DNA from: Deinococcus ruber
GTDB taxonomy: Bacteria; Deinococcota; Deinococci; Deinococcales; Deinococcaceae
Direction: 5' to 3'
Assembly (NCBI RefSeq): GCF_014648095.1
Contig: NZ_BMQL01000006.1
Location: 1 to 64,000, forward strand
Length of the DNA stretch: 64,000 nucleotides
The notes under the pieces were generated by a model. The model saw nothing but the letters and a program-made list of their open reading frames with translations. It did not search any database and was not told the origin of the DNA. Position 1 is the stretch's first letter. Each line of letters starts with the position of its first letter. Shown one piece after another: positions 8,276 through 16,733 of this stretch. Position numbers and translations under genes: made by a program.

Positions 8276-8293
8276 CTGAATTTCGTTATTCAG
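8276..8293. promoter_or_regulatory. parS-like centromere site 3
   Basis: CTGAATTTCGTTATTCAG matches the copy at 6411-6428 in 16 of 18 positions and lies upstream of parA, so the three sites bracket the parAB operon. Confidence 0.65.
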
Positions 8294-8850
8294 GGTTGCA
8301 ACTCGGTTTTGGCAGGGCCGATAAAAGAGAGCAGGAATGGTAGCTGACGGCATCAGGGGCCATTCAGCACAGCTTCTGCTGTTTGAGCCGTGTCAGCTGG
8401 AGTTGTGCAGATCCGCGCCGAATCCCTTTTTCAACCGTCCATACTGTTCTTCATTGAAGATGTGCCGACTGCTTAAAACCATCGTAGAGCAGCAGACAGA
8501 CCACGGCTATGCTTGCTATTCCTTCTGCACCGATAGGCTTCTCGGTGATCAAAACTGGGCCAGGCGCGACAGAATCTTGTTGCTGATCGTGTCGGTATAG
8601 ATAAGCCACGAATCGGTTTTCAGGGCGCTAGTCTGGACAAGACTGCTGTTCATCCGGTCTGACTCAGGTGCCTGGGGCAGTATGAAGACCGAAGATCGAG
8701 TTCATACCATCAGTTGAGCGCCGCTGATTGCAGGCCGAGTGTCTACCTTATGAGACCACGTTACCAACTCTCATAACCTGCTCTGAATCGAAATTTTCCT
8801 CAATCTGCTCGTGCCGTCTGTGCTAACGTCCTGCTGCCTGCAAGGAACTT
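8294..8850. other. Intergenic region right of parABS
   Basis: About 560 bases without a supported gene. An open frame at 8337-8600 (87 codons) shows no family signature and no ribosome binding site. No iterons, DnaA-box clusters or replication gene were recognised, so there is no direct evidence for an origin here despite the neighbouring partition locus. Confidence 0.4.
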
Positions 8851-11781
8851 ATGAGTGACCTTTCGACCCTGGACCTGTACCGAGAAGCGCTGGACGCTCT
8901 GTCTTCTGCCGTGGTTGTGATTGACCAGAGCGGCATGATCGTGGCAGCCAACCGTGCCTGGACGCAGTTTGTCTCCGCTCATGTCCTTTCTGCTTCATCG
9001 GTACCCAACGCCGCAGACTATCTTCAGCTGTGTACGACGCTGATGTCTACAGCCGTTGCCGTCGACGGTCAGACGCTGGTGCAGGGCGTGCGAATGGTGC
9101 TTGGGGGCGGGGCTGGGGACGGTTACATCTATACGTGGCATTCTGCGCGGCAGGGGCGCTGGTATCAGATGCGCGTGACTCGGCTGCCGAAGAAACCTCT
9201 GTTGATGATTGTTCATGAGGACGTGACAGACAGCCGAGCAGTGGAAGACGTGCTGGAAGAACAGATCGAGTTTGCCCGCAGCCTGCTGCTGACCAGTCCG
9301 GACTGTCTGGAAGTGGTGAATCTGGAAGGAAAGCTGCTGTGGCGAAACGGAACGGCGCAGCGCCTGCTTGCTCTGCCCGCCGCAGAACTGGAAACTGAAC
9401 AACCCGTCGCTGTGGACTGGTTTCAGAGTTGGCCGCCCGAATCGCAGATTGCCGTTCGGCAGGCGCTGGAGGCAGCCCGCGCAGGTGGGCGGGGGACCGT
9501 GCAGGCTTACCGCACTGCGCCCGATGGCCTGCGGCACTTCTGGGACGCTGTGCTGACCAGCGTGCCGGGTCCTGACACTCTGATCTACCGGATCCTGGTC
9601 ACTTCACGCTCTCAGACAGATGCTCGGGCGGACCGCGAGGCATGGACAGATGACCTCCCACATGGACGGCAGGTGCTCGAACACACTCAGCAGGCCTGGT
9701 TCTCGCTGGATACCGAGTGGCGCTTTCAGTCTCTGAACGAGCACGCACAGACAATCTTGCAGCATTCAACCTCCGAACTGCGACATCGGAATCTGTGGCA
9801 GGTCTTTCCTCAGCTCGTGAAGACCGAAGTCTACGCGCACTATCACTCGGCCATGCGCGAGCGGCGCAGCGTGCACTTCGAGCATTTTGAGGCGTCTCTC
9901 GCCGCGTGGTTTGAAATCCGGGTCTATCCACAGCCCAACGGCCTGACAGTCTATTTCCGCGATATAGGCGGCAAGAAGCTGGAAGAGCAGGCGCAGCATG
10001 ATCGCAACACCATTCTGGAGATGACGGTACAGGGAGCAGCCCTGCCCGACATTCTGGTTCAGGTGGCACTGATGGTCGAGCGTCAGTATCCGGGGTATGC
10101 CTGCACCATTCTGCTCAATCAACAGGGCAACCTCTATACTTCCGCCGCACCCAGCGTGTCTCCTGAATTTCAGCGGGCCGTTGATGGTCTGGAAGTCCGT
10201 GAAGGCGCGGGCGTCTGCGGCACTGCAGTGTTCCGGGGCGAACTGGTCGTGGTCGAAGATACGCTCAATTCGCCGTCGTGCAGAGACTTCGTGGATGTTC
10301 TGAGACCGAATCATCTGCTGGCCTGCGCTTCGCTGCCGATCATCGACGGCCTGGGCGTGGTGCTGGGTGCGCTGGCGCTGTATGCCCGGCAGCCCGGCCC
10401 CTTTCCGTCTGCGGTTCTGTTCGAACTGGGCAAGGCCCGACATCTGGCCGCCGTTGCCATCGAACATCACCTGCTGACCAGGCGGCTGACCCATCAGACC
10501 AAACACGACGCGCTGACCGGTCTTGCAAACCGTGTGCTGTTCGAGGAGCGGCTTCAGCAGGCCATCAGTGTTTCACAGGAAAGGGGAGGTCTGGTTGCCC
10601 TACTGTTTATTGATGTCGATGATTTCAAGGCAGTCAATGATTCTCTGGGACACCACATAGGAGATCAGGTGTTACGTGGGCTGGCCGAGCGGCTTCAGGG
10701 CTGCGTGAGGCACGGCGACACGCTGGCCCGAATGAGCGGCGACGAGTTCACCATCATTCTGCCGCTCGCCACCGAAGCCGAGGCGGTGCAGGTCGCGCAG
10801 CGCTGTCTGAAGGCACTCGAATATCCGTTCGTAGCGCTGGAACGCGAGGTCTATCTCACCGCGTCTGTCGGGATCAGCGTCTCGCCGGTGGGGGGCCGAG
10901 ACGCCGAAACACTCCAGCGCAGCGCAGATCTGGCGATGTACCACGCCAAGACACAGAAGGTAGGCTGGGCGCTGTTCGAGGCCTCGCTGAATCACCGTGC
11001 CTACGAGCGCTTCCAGATGGCTGGCTATCTGCGCCGGGCCATCGAACTGAACGAGCTGGAGGTGCATTATCAGCCGCAGGTTCTGCTGGCCGATCACAGC
11101 ATCCTGGCAGTCGAGGCGCTGCTGCGCTGGAATCATCCGCTGCTCGGCATGGTGTCGCCTGCTCAGTTCATTCCTGTGGCCGAGGAAACCGGGCTGATCG
11201 TTGCGCTGGGCCACTGGGTTTTGAAGGAAGCGTGCCTTCAGGGAGTGCGCTGGCTGCAAGAGGGTCGCCCGCCGATCCGGGTGGCGGTGAATGTCTCGGC
11301 CCTGCAATTCGACCGTGCCGACTTTGTGACGGTGGTGGCATCGTGCCTGCACGAGACGGGGTTTCCTGCCAATTATCTGGAGCTTGAATTGACCGAGCGT
11401 CTGGTGATGCGAAACGTCGAAGCTTCGGTTCGCCGGATGGAGCAACTGCGCGAGCTGGGCGTGTCGATCTCGATTGACGACTTCGGAACCGGCGCTTCGA
11501 GCCTGAGTTATCTGCCGCGTCTGCCGATCAATATTCTGAAGATCGACCGCTCGTTCATCACGGAGCTGCGCCAGGACTCGGCCAATTATCTGGTCGTCAA
11601 GGCCATTCTGAATCTGGCAGAGAGTCTCGATCTGCTGTCGATCGCCGAGGGCATCGAGACGGCAGAGGAGTTGCAGATTCTTCAGCGGCTGGGCTGTGCG
11701 CTGGGGCAGGGCTACCTGTTCGCCCGTCCTGAACCCGCCAGACCAAACCACTGGTTCTCGGTCCAGTCCCAGAAATCCTGA
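8851..11781 (+). CDS. PAS-GAF-GGDEF-EAL signalling protein
   Basis: A 976-residue soluble sensor. Three PAS-like segments are apparent: about 1-125 (AVVVIDQSGMIVAANRAW), about 130-250 (LEVVNLEGKLLWRNGTAQRLL) and about 270-385 (AWFSLDTEWRFQSLNEHAQ). A GAF domain follows (about 395-540) with the typical GVCGTAVFRGELVVVED stretch. The GGDEF domain (about 555-710) has SGDEF at residues 629-633; Ser replaces the first Gly, so cyclase activity may be reduced or lost. The EAL domain (about 725-970) is intact: EALLRW near residue 752, then DDFGTGASSLSYL, KIDRSFI and AEGIET. It most likely works as a sensor-controlled c-di-GMP phosphodiesterase. It has no partner gene; a stress-protein gene follows with its own promoter. 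Confidence 0.93.
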   Translation: MSDLSTLDLYREALDALSSAVVVIDQSGMIVAANRAWTQFVSAHVLSASSVPNAADYLQLCTTLMSTAVAVDGQTLVQGVRMVLGGGAGDGYIYTWHSARQGRWYQMRVTRLPKKPLLMIVHEDVTDSRAVEDVLEEQIEFARSLLLTSPDCLEVVNLEGKLLWRNGTAQRLLALPAAELETEQPVAVDWFQSWPPESQIAVRQALEAARAGGRGTVQAYRTAPDGLRHFWDAVLTSVPGPDTLIYRILVTSRSQTDARADREAWTDDLPHGRQVLEHTQQAWFSLDTEWRFQSLNEHAQTILQHSTSELRHRNLWQVFPQLVKTEVYAHYHSAMRERRSVHFEHFEASLAAWFEIRVYPQPNGLTVYFRDIGGKKLEEQAQHDRNTILEMTVQGAALPDILVQVALMVERQYPGYACTILLNQQGNLYTSAAPSVSPEFQRAVDGLEVREGAGVCGTAVFRGELVVVEDTLNSPSCRDFVDVLRPNHLLACASLPIIDGLGVVLGALALYARQPGPFPSAVLFELGKARHLAAVAIEHHLLTRRLTHQTKHDALTGLANRVLFEERLQQAISVSQERGGLVALLFIDVDDFKAVNDSLGHHIGDQVLRGLAERLQGCVRHGDTLARMSGDEFTIILPLATEAEAVQVAQRCLKALEYPFVALEREVYLTASVGISVSPVGGRDAETLQRSADLAMYHAKTQKVGWALFEASLNHRAYERFQMAGYLRRAIELNELEVHYQPQVLLADHSILAVEALLRWNHPLLGMVSPAQFIPVAEETGLIVALGHWVLKEACLQGVRWLQEGRPPIRVAVNVSALQFDRADFVTVVASCLHETGFPANYLELELTERLVMRNVEASVRRMEQLRELGVSISIDDFGTGASSLSYLPRLPINILKIDRSFITELRQDSANYLVVKAILNLAESLDLLSIAEGIETAEELQILQRLGCALGQGYLFARPEPARPNHWFSVQSQKS

Positions 11782-11833
11782 AAAAACGTTCGCCTCGACC
11801 GTCGCGGTTGCGTTTGGCGCACATGGCAGAAAG

Positions 11834-11866
11834 GGTAACGCTGCGGTAATGACCTCCTTCCATGCT
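11834..11866 (+). promoter_or_regulatory. SARP-type promoter of usp1 (GTAAY direct repeat)
   Basis: GGTAAC (11834-11839) and GGTAAT (11845-11850) form a direct repeat with an 11-bp period. Exactly 10 bp later comes CATGCT (11861-11866) as the -10 box. The start codon follows with a GGGAGG ribosome binding site at 11874-11879. The same layout recurs at five other promoters in this window. Confidence 0.65.
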
Positions 11867-11885
11867 GAATGCCGGGAGGTTGATG

Positions 11886-12386
11886 ATGTTCGAACGCATT
11901 CTGGTGACCACCGATGGCAGCCCACACGGAAATCTGGCGCTTCCGGTTGCCGCAGACCTGGCCCGCACCTGTCACAGCGTCCTGAGCGTGCTGTACGTCA
12001 AGCCGTCGCCGCTCAGTCGCTGGACATACGGCGACGCAGCCATCTACGCAGAAGACTTGCAGGCGATGCAGGCGCAGATCGATACGGAGGCCTCGCATAT
12101 TCTGGAGACGGCCACCCGTATCATCGGGCTGCCCGAAGTTCATACCGAGCAGCGCACCGCTGACGGCCTTTCGGTAGGCAGCGAGATTCTCAGAGCGGCG
12201 GCTGACCTGGGGGCAGGCCTCATTGTGATGAGTACGCATGGACGCGGCGGGCTGGCGCATCTGTTGCTGGGCAGCGTGGCAGAAGAGGTGATGCGCCGGG
12301 CCAGTGTGCCGGTGCTGGTCATCCGTGGCCCCGGTGTGGGTGCCGCTGCCACAGGTGCGTCCGTTGCGGCAGAGCACGCGGGCTGA
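11886..12386 (+). CDS. Universal stress protein, UspA family
   Basis: A 166-residue single-domain Usp. The N-terminal strand FERILVTTDGSPHGNLAL carries the conserved aspartate. The nucleotide-binding loop near the C-terminus reads STHGRGGLAHLLLGSVAEEV, the ATP-binding G-x2-G...G-S pattern, so it probably binds ATP. The C-terminus is a short Ala-rich tail. The start is chosen for its 6-base distance from GGGAGG at 11874-11879; an ATG three bases earlier (11883) is also possible. It lies 125 bp upstream of a CBS protein, with which it may be cotranscribed. The GTAAY repeat promoter suggests co-regulation with the second Usp at 51.6 kb and with the oxidase operon. Confidence 0.9.
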   Translation: MFERILVTTDGSPHGNLALPVAADLARTCHSVLSVLYVKPSPLSRWTYGDAAIYAEDLQAMQAQIDTEASHILETATRIIGLPEVHTEQRTADGLSVGSEILRAAADLGAGLIVMSTHGRGGLAHLLLGSVAEEVMRRASVPVLVIRGPGVGAAATGASVAAEHAG

Positions 12387-12511
12387 GACCGCGCCAGATG
12401 CAGGAGCGCCCGTCACGGTCAGGCGGTGTGGCGCTGACAGCACCAATACGGAATGAGGGCAGCTAACAGGCCGCCTGCTGCTCAAGATCGGCCTTCTGGG
12501 TGGGAGAACGT

Positions 12512-12892
12512 ATGAAGATCAGAGATTACATGTCGAGCAAGGTGATGACGGTCACGCCGCAGACCCGGCTGAGCGAGGCACGTGAACAACTGGAGGTGTC
12601 GGGGCTGCGGTGCCTGCCCGTCGTGGAGGGGCGCAGACTGGTGGGTCTGCTGCTGGCAAGCGACCTGCCGGGGGAGGCCGCGCCAGGGATTCAGGTGCAG
12701 GCGGTGATGCGCCCACCGAACGTGACGGTGCCGCCCAACGGTGCTATCGAACGCGCCGCCGTGCTGATGTTGCAGCATGATGTACGCGGCCTCCCAGTGG
12801 TAGACGCGCATGAACAACTGGTCGGCGTTCTGACGGTCAGTGATCTGCTGGGCGTGCTGGTGGCCCATCCGCCCGTACAGCTCTGGGGCTGA
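12512..12892 (+). CDS. Two-CBS-domain protein
   Basis: A 126-residue protein made almost only of a CBS pair (Bateman module). The first CBS runs about 1-58 (MKIRDYMSSKVMTVTPQTRL, then LRCLPVVEGRRLVGLLLASDL). The second runs about 65-120 (QAVMRPPNVTVPPNGAIERAA, then RGLPVVDAHEQLVGVLTVSDLL). Such stand-alone modules bind adenosine nucleotides and act as energy or redox sensors. The ATG at 12512 is chosen, with GGGAG just upstream; a GTG at 12500 is in frame. It follows the Usp gene on the same strand, and Usp/CBS pairs are common in hypoxia or stationary-phase responses. Its partner protein is unknown. Confidence 0.88.
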   Translation: MKIRDYMSSKVMTVTPQTRLSEAREQLEVSGLRCLPVVEGRRLVGLLLASDLPGEAAPGIQVQAVMRPPNVTVPPNGAIERAAVLMLQHDVRGLPVVDAHEQLVGVLTVSDLLGVLVAHPPVQLWG

Positions 12893-12940
12893 TGACAGAT
12901 CGATTGCGCTCGGTTGGTCATATCAGATAGTCCGCTCTAA

Positions 12941-12971
12941 AAGCCCTCTTTCGACAAGATTAAGAGGGCTT
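12941..12971 (-). terminator. Terminator-like hairpin after CBS gene
   Basis: AAGCCCTCTT (12941-12950) pairs perfectly with AAGAGGGCTT (12962-12971) across an 11-base loop. On the plus strand an A-run rather than a T-run follows, while on the minus strand TTTAGAG follows, so canonical termination is weak in both directions. It still separates the CBS gene from the BTAD regulator. Confidence 0.5.
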
Positions 12972-13030
12972 CCAAAAAAATGATGTCTGGAGTGTGCAAG
13001 CTGGAAGATGGCCGCTAGCGCGTATCAGAC

Positions 13031-13068
13031 TGGGCCGTAATGCATTCGTAACGGCCCAGGTTTACCAT
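13031..13068 (+). promoter_or_regulatory. SARP-type promoter of the BTAD regulator, with hairpin
   Basis: CGTAAT (13036-13041) and CGTAAC (13047-13052) repeat with an 11-bp period. Exactly 10 bp later is TACCAT (13063-13068), only 6 bases before the ATG at 13075, which suggests a leaderless mRNA. The same block is an inverted repeat, TGGGCCGT (13031-13038) with ACGGCCCA (13051-13058), so it could also act as a two-fold operator. It matches the GTAAY sites at 11.83, 51.63, 51.71, 55.55 and 55.60 kb, which implies autoregulation. Confidence 0.6.
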
Positions 13069-13074
13069 GCCCCT

Positions 13075-13980
13075 ATGAAGACAGTACGCACCTCCACCGA
13101 CGCGACCTTCCCGGTTGACGCGACTCTGGACCGGGCCGCGACGCCTCGGCTTCAGATTCGCACCTTCGGGCGGGCCGAAGTGCTGGTCGATGGACAGAGC
13201 GCAGAGTGGCATGCGGCCAGTGCGCAGGATCTGTGCTTCTACCTGCTGTCGTTTCCGGCGGGGCGCACCCGCGCTCAGATTCTCGATGATCTGTGGGGCC
13301 TGGAAGCCGACCACCAGAGCGGCAACCGCTTCCGGGTCACGCTTCATCGTCTGCGGGGGGCACTCGGCCTGCCAAATTCGGTGAACGAGGCGTATGGGCG
13401 CTACAGCCTGTCGCCGGAAGTCTTTCAGGCATCGGACGTGCAGCAGTTTTACGCCGCTCTGCAACGGGCTGATCGAGCTGCTGATTCCCAGGAACGGATG
13501 GCGGCGTATCGGCAGGTTCTCGATACCTACGCTGGCGAATACCTGCCCGAGTTTCAGACCGAGTGGGCGCGGCAGGCCAGGCAGGAACATCAGGCCGCCT
13601 TCGTGCGGGCGTGTACCGACCTGTCTGCCGTGTACTGCGAACTTTCGGACTGCCGCGAGGCCGTGAGCACGCTGACGCAGGCCCTGAAACTCGATCCGTT
13701 CATCGGCGAAAACTATCATCAGAAGTTGATGACCTGTCTGTCTGTCACCGAGAACCGTTACGCGGCCATCGAGCACTATCGCCGCTTCATCCGGTTCCTT
13801 CAGGACGATCTTCAGGACACCCCGATGTCGGAAACAGCTCAGCTGGCCGAGCGTGTCAAGAGCGGCGAACATATCTGCAAGAAGATGCAGGGCCAGGAAG
13901 CGCCGAGCACCTACCATTGCCCCCTGACGGTCGATGGAGTGTGTCCTGGTGGGATGCAGCAGTTATTACAGCTCACCTGA
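13075..13980 (+). CDS. BTAD/SARP-like transcriptional activator with Cys-rich tail
   Basis: A 301-residue regulator. Residues about 25-115 form an OmpR-like winged helix (LQIRTFGRAEVLVDGQ, then TRAQILDDLWGLEADHQSGN, RFRVTLHRLRGALG). About 120-265 is the helical bacterial transcriptional activator domain, with TPR-like ALKLDPFIGENYHQKLM and YAAIEHYRRF. This is the minimal SARP architecture; there is no NB-ARC or long TPR region. The tail has three cysteines, Cys268-x13-Cys282-x7-Cys290, a possible metal- or redox-binding set. The ATG at 13075 lies 6 bases from a TACCAT -10 box, so the transcript is probably leaderless. Its own promoter carries the 11-bp GTAAY repeat found before two usp genes, NPD, DoxX and the oxidase operon. 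It is therefore the best candidate for their activator (inference). Confidence 0.88.
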   Translation: MKTVRTSTDATFPVDATLDRAATPRLQIRTFGRAEVLVDGQSAEWHAASAQDLCFYLLSFPAGRTRAQILDDLWGLEADHQSGNRFRVTLHRLRGALGLPNSVNEAYGRYSLSPEVFQASDVQQFYAALQRADRAADSQERMAAYRQVLDTYAGEYLPEFQTEWARQARQEHQAAFVRACTDLSAVYCELSDCREAVSTLTQALKLDPFIGENYHQKLMTCLSVTENRYAAIEHYRRFIRFLQDDLQDTPMSETAQLAERVKSGEHICKKMQGQEAPSTYHCPLTVDGVCPGGMQQLLQLT

Positions 13981-14009
13981 CGCGGGGCGTGATCGGAAAC
14001 CCGGCGAAT

Positions 14010-14053
14010 AAGCATCCCCCGAACCGCTCTGCGCTGTTCGGGGGATGCTTTTA
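14010..14053 (+). terminator. Strong rho-independent terminator
   Basis: AAGCATCCCCCGAAC (14010-14024) pairs perfectly over 15 bp with GTTCGGGGGATGCTT (14036-14050), followed by TTTAGG. It ends the BTAD transcript and lies between it and the convergent efflux gene. Confidence 0.9.
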
Positions 14054-14080
14054 GGCTAAAAGGGTTAAACAGCCAGAACG

Positions 14081-16213
14081 TTACTCCAGCACAGGAGCCG
14101 CCGCCGCGCCGCCCCTGCGGAGTGGAATCTGCGGCAGCAGCAGCGTCGCGATCAGACCGAGCAGCACCATCACCAGGCCGTACCGGAAAATCTGGGTCAC
14201 GGCATCGGTCAGAGCCTGCTTGAAGCCCGCACCAAATACGTCGATGGCGTGCAGGATGGTGGGCTTGCTGTCGTCAATCGCCTTCACGGCCTGGGCCACG
14301 GCCTGCGTCTTGACCTGGGTCACCACCGCGCCCTCACTGGCACGAATGCCCTGTGAGATGCGCGAAATCACGGCGTTCTGGCCCTGGGCCGTGGCGACGG
14401 CCTGCGGCGGAATCTGGGCCAGCTGACCGCGCAGAGCTGCCGGAAGCTGCGGATTGTTGGTCAGCGCAGCCAGCTGACCGCCTCTGACAGCCGCCGTGAT
14501 CTGCGTCAGGAGGGCCGTATCGGCGGCTTTCACCTGCTGTTCGATGCCGCCCGCTTTCAGCACGACTCTGAGAGGTGCGGGCGTCTGCGGGTTGGCTAGG
14601 AGCGTCTGCACGCTGGCGGCATCGTTGTCGCGCAGCGCCTTGGTGATCAGCGTTTCCTGATCGCTGAGCTTCGTGCTGACGGTGCGCTTGATGGCGGCTA
14701 CATCGAAATTGCTGGCCGAACTCTGGCCGCCGCTGCTCAGCGAATCGAACTGCGACTGGGCACTGACCGGCAGCAGCGCACGCGCCTCGCCTTTTGCGAC
14801 ATTGAGCTGGGTGCTCAGCACGTTCGAGAACACGGTGCCCAGAATCGCGACGCCCACCACCTGTCCCAGATTGCGGAAGAACGTGACCGACGACGTGACC
14901 TGTCCGGTCAGGCGCGGATCGGAGGCGTTCTGAATCGCCAGGGTGTACAGCGGAATGGATGGCCCCAGCCCCAGCCCGATCAGAATCATCTTCAGCGTGA
15001 CCGATGCCTGAGACGAATCGGCGTGGATGGTAAAGCCCATCAGCAGGAAGGCGACCATCAGGATCACCAGACCCGCGATCATCAGCGGCTTGTACTTACC
15101 GAATCTCGACACCAGCTGTCCGCTCAGAATGTTGCCCGCCACCAGACCCAGCACCAGCGGCGTGAGGGTCAGGCCGGAATTGGTGGCCGACAGACCCACC
15201 ACATTGACCATAAACAGCGGCAGAAAGATGATCGGGCCGAGAAAAGCCATGCTCAGGAGGAACGACGCCACGATGCCCACCGAGTACACGCGGTTCTGGA
15301 ACAGCCCCAGGTTCATCAGCGGATCGTGGGCGCGGCGCTCTGTGAACAGAAAAGCGGCGATGCCCAGCACGGCGAGGCCAAACATGCTCAGTTCCTGCCA
15401 CGATGTCCATAGGAAGCCGGTTTCTCCCACTGTCAGCGTGGATTTACCCAGACTGAGCGCAAGCAGCAGCGGTACGACGCCCACCACCAGCCAGAAGGCT
15501 CCCAGCAGATCGAGGCGTGGTTTTGCTTCGGTCTGACCGTACAGATGCTTCAGGGCGGGCATACGGGTGATGATGAAGGCGAGCGCCACTGCACCGATGG
15601 GCAGGTTGACGTAAAAGACCCAGTGCCAGCTGAGATGGTCGGTCAGAAAGCCGCCCAGCAGCGGCCCCAGCACGCTGGAAATCCCGAAGACTGCGCCGAA
15701 GAGACCGGTGTAGCGGCCCCGCTCGGCAGGCGGGTACAGATCGGAAACGACAGCGAAGGCGGTGGTAAAGAGCGCCGCGCTGCCAAAGCCCTGGACTGCA
15801 CGGAATGCGATCAGTTGCCCGGTGCCGCCGCCCAGGAAGTTGCCCATGAACGCCTCACCAGACATCCCGCACAGCAGCGAGCCGACCAGAAACGTCACGA
15901 CGCCGAACAGCAGGATAGCCTTGCGTCCGAAGAGGTCCGAGAGCTTGCCGTAGATCGGCACCATCACGGTGGAGGCCACCAGATACGCGGTGGTGATCCA
16001 GGTGTACAGGCTTGCATCGATTCGCAGGTCTTTCTGAATCTGTGGGCCTGCCGTCGCCACGATGGTCTGGTCCAGGGCGGCCAGCAGCAGCCCCAGCAGC
16101 GTACCGATCATGGTGAACAGCTTTTCCTGCGCCGTGAACTGCGGCTGTGTACCGGCCTGAGGAGCCGCAGATGAAATGGGCGGAGCTGTAGCGGATGTGG
16201 GTGTGGTGGTCAT
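14081..16213 (-). CDS. MFS efflux transporter, DHA2 (EmrB/QacA) family, with large extracytoplasmic insertion
   Basis: A 710-residue major facilitator of the 14-helix drug:H+ antiporter group. Motif A-like KLSDLFGRKAILLFGV, motif C-like GLFGAVFGISSVLGPLLGGFLTD and an N-terminal DQTIVATAGPQI are present. Members are usually about 480-520 residues. The extra length lies between the penultimate helix (VVGVAILGTVF) and the last (YGLVMVLLGLIATLLLPQIPL). There, some 200 Ala/Gln-rich, probably helical residues include related short units (LLANPQTPAPLRVVLKAGG and LTNNPQLPAALRGQL). That segment should face the outside of the membrane. It overlaps the upstream MarR gene by 4 bases (ATGA), so the pair forms one operon. 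The substrate is unknown. Confidence 0.92.
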   Translation of the reverse strand: MTTTPTSATAPPISSAAPQAGTQPQFTAQEKLFTMIGTLLGLLLAALDQTIVATAGPQIQKDLRIDASLYTWITTAYLVASTVMVPIYGKLSDLFGRKAILLFGVVTFLVGSLLCGMSGEAFMGNFLGGGTGQLIAFRAVQGFGSAALFTTAFAVVSDLYPPAERGRYTGLFGAVFGISSVLGPLLGGFLTDHLSWHWVFYVNLPIGAVALAFIITRMPALKHLYGQTEAKPRLDLLGAFWLVVGVVPLLLALSLGKSTLTVGETGFLWTSWQELSMFGLAVLGIAAFLFTERRAHDPLMNLGLFQNRVYSVGIVASFLLSMAFLGPIIFLPLFMVNVVGLSATNSGLTLTPLVLGLVAGNILSGQLVSRFGKYKPLMIAGLVILMVAFLLMGFTIHADSSQASVTLKMILIGLGLGPSIPLYTLAIQNASDPRLTGQVTSSVTFFRNLGQVVGVAILGTVFSNVLSTQLNVAKGEARALLPVSAQSQFDSLSSGGQSSASNFDVAAIKRTVSTKLSDQETLITKALRDNDAASVQTLLANPQTPAPLRVVLKAGGIEQQVKAADTALLTQITAAVRGGQLAALTNNPQLPAALRGQLAQIPPQAVATAQGQNAVISRISQGIRASEGAVVTQVKTQAVAQAVKAIDDSKPTILHAIDVFGAGFKQALTDAVTQIFRYGLVMVLLGLIATLLLPQIPLRRGGAAAAPVLE

Positions 16214-16722
16214 GATCTGGTGTCCTCGTGGGCGGGGGTGGTCGAGCCAAAGGTTTGGCTGAGCAGAGCGAGCGTCCGGGTAAACTCGGCGATCTGTGCG
16301 TCCGAGAGTTCGCCCAGACTGCGCCTGAACAGGTCGAGCAGGGTGCTGTAGGTGGCGGCCAGAACCTTCTCGCCTTTGGCCGTCAGGGTGAGCTGTACGC
16401 GACGAGCGTCCTGGTCATCGAGGCGGCGTTCTATGAGTGCACTGTCAACCAGTGCGTCGATAAGACGTGAGGCGTTGCTGGGGGTCAGAGTCAGCCGCTG
16501 GCACAACTGTCCGGGATAATTGCTGCCTTCTTCGATGGCCTGAAGAGCCAGGAAATCCTTGAATTCCAGGCCGTGTTCCCGCAGCAACATCGGGCCGAGC
16601 TGCCGTTTCATGGTGTGTGTCAGCGCCCACAGGCCCTTCAGAAGCTGTAATGCAGTTTCCTCACTGAGCTGCTGGCTGGATTCTTGGCCGTCTGGGTCGT
16701 TGGTATCCTTAAGTATTTCCAT
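16210..16722 (-). CDS. MarR-family transcriptional regulator
   Basis: A 170-residue winged-helix regulator. The core (about 30-150) shows LGPMLLREHGLEFKDFLALQ, then LCQRLTLTPSNASRLIDAL for the recognition helix. The wing is ALIERRLDDQDARRVQLTLTAKGE, with the conserved D-x-R-D/A-x-R pattern. It precedes and overlaps the DHA2 efflux gene by 4 bases, the standard MarR-efflux operon. A palindrome across its start codon (16721-16733) is a plausible autoregulatory site, so the protein probably represses its own operon until a drug or phenolic ligand binds. The specific ligand cannot be read from sequence. Confidence 0.9.
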   Translation of the reverse strand: MEILKDTNDPDGQESSQQLSEETALQLLKGLWALTHTMKRQLGPMLLREHGLEFKDFLALQAIEEGSNYPGQLCQRLTLTPSNASRLIDALVDSALIERRLDDQDARRVQLTLTAKGEKVLAATYSTLLDLFRRSLGELSDAQIAEFTRTLALLSQTFGSTTPAHEDTRS

Positions 16723-16733
16723 ATTGCAAATAT
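16721..16733 (-). promoter_or_regulatory. Candidate MarR operator
   Basis: ATATT-GCA-AATAT is an inverted repeat directly at the MarR start codon. A half-site-like ATATTGC recurs near 16763. Location and symmetry suit MarR autoregulation; binding is inferred. Confidence 0.45.

Noticed and set aside
8294..8850. Possible replication origin beside parABS
   Set aside because: No iterons, DnaA-box cluster or AT-rich unwinding element could be recognised.
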